From Brevibacillus choshinensis (GTDB lineage: Bacteria > Bacillota > Bacilli > Brevibacillales > Brevibacillaceae): a stretch of DNA of 64,000 nt. This document shows positions 61,978-64,000 of the stretch, piece after piece (position 1 is the first letter of the stretch; each line of letters opens with the position of its first letter). The position numbers and the translations under genes were made by a program. Below the pieces are notes generated by a model. That model worked only from the letters and a program-made list of their open reading frames with translations. It was not told the origin of the DNA and ran no database searches. The stretch covers positions 156,001 to 220,000 of the forward strand of contig NZ_LJJB01000015.1 of the NCBI RefSeq assembly GCF_001420695.1. The letters run 5' to 3'.

Positions 61978-63402
61978 CTATCCTTTTGGGGCTGCCGAAG
62001 GCTCGGGGTTCCCTGTACTGTTTGGTTGTCCTGCTGGATTGGATTGGCCACCTGGGGTGGCTTGTCCGCCTTTACTACCTTGGCCACCCTGGCCGCCTTG
62101 CCAACCGGCGCCATTGCCTTGTCCGTGATTTCCAGACTTTTTGCCCGCTGCATTTTTTGCCTGATTCGGATCAATTACGGCTACCGTGGCATTGGCAGTC
62201 AACGTATTTTGCCCTTGCACAACGACAGACTCCCCACCTTGCAATCCGGTTAGAATCTCGATCTTCGTTCCATCAGATTCACCCGTAGTGACAGTCACTT
62301 GCTTTGCCTTATCACCTTCGACTACGAAAACGTACGAGCTCTGCGCCTTCGTGATGACAGCTTCGCGTGGCACGATGATCACTTTATGCGGATTTCCTTT
62401 GACTTCTACAGAGGCAACCATACCTGCTTTTACGCGCAGATCCGTATTCGCAACCTCGATTTCGATAGGATACGATTTGCTTGTATCTGCCATCGGACTC
62501 ACGGACGTAATTTTTCCATTCACAGTCATATTCGCCGATGGAATCTTTACCGAGACGCTTTGTCCCGGCTCAAATTGGCCGACCTGACCTTCACTCGCCT
62601 TGGCTGTTACTTTCATCGTAGAAATGTTAATGACTTGAGCGATGACTGCGTTGTTTGATACATTTTCCCCTACGGTGGCTGTGAGTGCGCCGATGACACC
62701 ATCAATAGGGGACTTGATCGTCAGGTTTGATACGTTCAATTGAGACAGCGCATAATCTGCTTCAGACTGCTTCAAAGTCGCGGTAGCTGAATCCAGGGAC
62801 GCCTGTGTCGGCCCCTTTTTCTCTTGTTGTGCCTTTTGCTTTTGGTTCTCCAAGTTCGTCTGAGCAGAAGCCAAAGCCAAGCGAGCTTTCTCCACTTCTG
62901 CTGTAGAAATAGCTCCTTCATTAAATAATTTTTGCGCACGATCTAAATCTACTTTTGCTGCGTTCGCCTTATTTTGGAGATCAGCTAAGGAGTTGGCAGT
63001 CTGAGCCAGTACCTCTGCCTCTGTTCCCTCGGTCGCTTCCGTATATCTTGCCTTGGCTGACATCATGGAGGCTTGGGCCTTTTGCATTTGGATTCGCAGC
63101 TCTTCGCCGTCCAAGACTACCAGAGGTTGTCCACTCTTTACTTGGTCACCTACTTTTACGAGCAGCTGCTGCACGCGTCCAGTTGCCTTCGAAGGTACCT
63201 CCACCTGTTGGATCGCTTCCAGTCGTCCCGAGAGCGACATTTGTACCGCAAATTCCTCTTGCACTGCTTTTTTCACTTCAACAGGTACAGCTCTGGCAGC
63301 CTGGCTATTTCTCCTGTTCGAATTTTCAGGATTACTTGAGCACCCACTCACCACAGCCAGAACCAATAGGCCCATGGTGATGTTACGAATCGTTCGATTC
63401 AC
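61978..63402 (-). CDS. RND efflux adaptor (membrane-fusion protein) lipoprotein
   Basis: A 474-aa adaptor with a lipobox VVSGC (Cys21), biotinyl-lipoyl half-motifs around 70-100 and 230-260, a long alpha-helical hairpin between them, a beta-barrel domain, and a Gly/Gln/Asn/Pro-rich C-terminal tail from about residue 420. It links the RND pump to the envelope. The GTG at 63402 (GGAGGAG upstream) gives the normal lipoprotein start; the longer ATG frame from 63429 places the ribosome site inside the gene. The pump gene follows immediately. Confidence 0.9.
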   Translation of the reverse strand: MNRTIRNITMGLLVLAVVSGCSSNPENSNRRNSQAARAVPVEVKKAVQEEFAVQMSLSGRLEAIQQVEVPSKATGRVQQLLVKVGDQVKSGQPLVVLDGEELRIQMQKAQASMMSAKARYTEATEGTEAEVLAQTANSLADLQNKANAAKVDLDRAQKLFNEGAISTAEVEKARLALASAQTNLENQKQKAQQEKKGPTQASLDSATATLKQSEADYALSQLNVSNLTIKSPIDGVIGALTATVGENVSNNAVIAQVINISTMKVTAKASEGQVGQFEPGQSVSVKIPSANMTVNGKITSVSPMADTSKSYPIEIEVANTDLRVKAGMVASVEVKGNPHKVIIVPREAVITKAQSSYVFVVEGDKAKQVTVTTGESDGTKIEILTGLQGGESVVVQGQNTLTANATVAVIDPNQAKNAAGKKSGNHGQGNGAGWQGGQGGQGSKGGQATPGGQSNPAGQPNSTGNPEPSAAPKG

Positions 63403-63535
63403 CTTGCTCTCCTCCGTTTCGTCCGCCATCTGGCTTGGGCCAAAAGACAGGCATATGTATAGATAATTTCATTAGAGCATGGATTTTTTTGAATAAGATT
63501 TGAAAAAACAAAAGATACCGTTTTCCCCCCGGATA

Positions 63536-63666
63536 TTAGAAAACTTGGCTTTGCCAAGCCTTTGGGCAGGCGAAGGCTTAGTACCCAAAGGGCACAAGTC
63601 TCGCTTTCTTTCTTCGTTCGAAGTCTCGCTATGTTGCGCTTATACTATCATCCTTGGAATTTTTAT
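63536..63666 (+). repeat. Dispersed intergenic repeat, family C, copy 2
   Basis: It contains AGAAAACTTGGCTTTGCC at the left and TATACTATCATCCTTGGA plus ATTTTTAT at the right, matching 14235-14310 on the opposite strand, with about 50 extra bases in the middle. It occupies most of the 381-bp gap 63403-63783, together with the rRNA terminator. Confidence 0.7.
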
Positions 63667-63683
63667 ATTTTCCGATGGTAAAA

Positions 63684-63735
63684 CAAAAAAAGCTGTATTC
63701 TCCATTACTTTTTCAAGTAATCGAGAATACAGCTT
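63684..63735 (-). terminator. Terminator of the rRNA operon
   Basis: AGCTGTATTCTC and GAGAATACAGCT form a 12-bp stem, extended by ATTACTT/AAGTAAT inside, followed by seven T on the minus strand. It lies about 50 nt after the 23S 3' end. Confidence 0.92.
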
Positions 63736-63783
63736 TTCCATTTTCGCGCCTTCAAAACTGGATCTGCATGTTTGCTAAGAGTG

Positions 63784-64000
63784 TGGATAAGTCCTCGACC
63801 GATTAGTATTCGTCAGCTCCACGTGTTGCCACGCTTCCACACCGAACCTATCAACCTCATCGTCTATGAGGGGTCTTACCAGCTTGTGCTGTGGGAAGTC
63901 TCATCTTGGAGGGGGCTTCACGCTTAGATGCTTTCAGCGCTTATCCCGTCCGCACATAGCTACCCAGCTGTGCCACTGGCGTGACAACTGGTGCACCAGC
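63784..64000 (-). rRNA. 23S ribosomal RNA, 3' end (partial, runs off the window)
   Basis: Read on the minus strand the segment matches the conserved 3' region of bacterial 23S rRNA, including GCGCTGAAAGCATCTAAG, GACCCCTCATAGACGATG, and the terminal CTAATCGGTCGAGGACTT. The 5' part lies beyond 64000. The mature end is placed near 63784 from the terminal ATCCA; a few bases of uncertainty remain. No 5S rRNA or tRNA lies between it and the terminator. Confidence 0.95.

Overview
The window looks like a chromosomal segment of an aerobic, spore-forming low-GC Gram-positive close to Brevibacillus (Paenibacillaceae). The basis is the sporulation-linked proteins YtaF and Spo0M, strong GGAGG-type ribosome sites, frequent GTG/TTG starts, single-membrane lipoproteins, a CsoR-type copper operator, a MhqR-like quinone regulon, and a 23S rRNA end of Firmicutes type. 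Genus is inferred from gene content and protein style, not from a search. No phage, IS transposase, tRNA or CRISPR array was found.

Left part (1-14.9 kb), mostly minus strand: a SERCA-type Ca2+ ATPase, ytaF, a tandem 100-bp repeat, spo0M, an arginase-family enzyme and an unknown protein. These are followed upstream by a complete kdp potassium system: a 35-aa membrane peptide, kdpF, kdpA, kdpB, kdpC, and a kinase-less KdpD that is internally duplicated. About 0.6 kb upstream of kdp, on the same strand, is a c-di-AMP (ydaO/yuaA) riboswitch with its own promoter and terminator. Between the riboswitch and the genes lie a dispersed repeat and a second structured leader. A DUF2294 gene diverges from this region.

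15-23 kb: an accessory catabolic cluster with a PLP-dependent trans-sulfuration-type lyase, an opine-dehydrogenase-like enzyme, a UroD-family methyltransferase-like protein, a tripartite tricarboxylate transporter (tctABC) and a FadR-type GntR regulator. An identical 16-bp operator candidate occurs twice before gntR and once before the opine dehydrogenase gene; its TGTATACA core occurs before the UroD-like gene. 23-30.5 kb: copZ and copA with a CsoR-like operator inside the promoter, psuK-psuG, a frameshifted short-chain dehydrogenase, a 48-aa peptide gene and an EamA exporter.

30.5-36.2 kb, plus strand: a small acidic protein and a MarR/MhqR-like regulator, then azoR, doxX and pirin. MhqR-like dyads precede marR, azoR and doxX, so this resembles a quinone/electrophile detoxification regulon. 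A CydAB-type (YthAB-like) quinol oxidase follows, with a possible third small subunit lacking a normal start codon. 36-45 kb: a two-component system, a polar amino-acid ABC importer, an AGCS alanine/sodium symporter, a class-I glutamine-amidotransferase-like hydrolase, an acetate/succinyl-CoA CoA-transferase and its neighbouring LytTR regulator.

45-53.3 kb: a sigma-54 activator drives a near-perfect -24/-12 promoter in front of a YfcC-type carrier, an M20 deacylase and an N-succinylamino-acid-racemase-like enolase superfamily protein. This is a plausible N-acyl (D-)amino-acid salvage unit. A secreted PheC-like cyclohexadienyl dehydratase follows, then 0.9 kb of non-coding DNA with nested inverted repeats between short direct repeats. 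53.3-64 kb, minus strand: an unknown helical protein, azlD/azlC with a TrmB-type regulator, a HesB/YneR-like protein, a two-component system, an RND efflux pump with its adaptor, and the 3' end of a 23S rRNA gene whose terminator follows with no 5S gene between.
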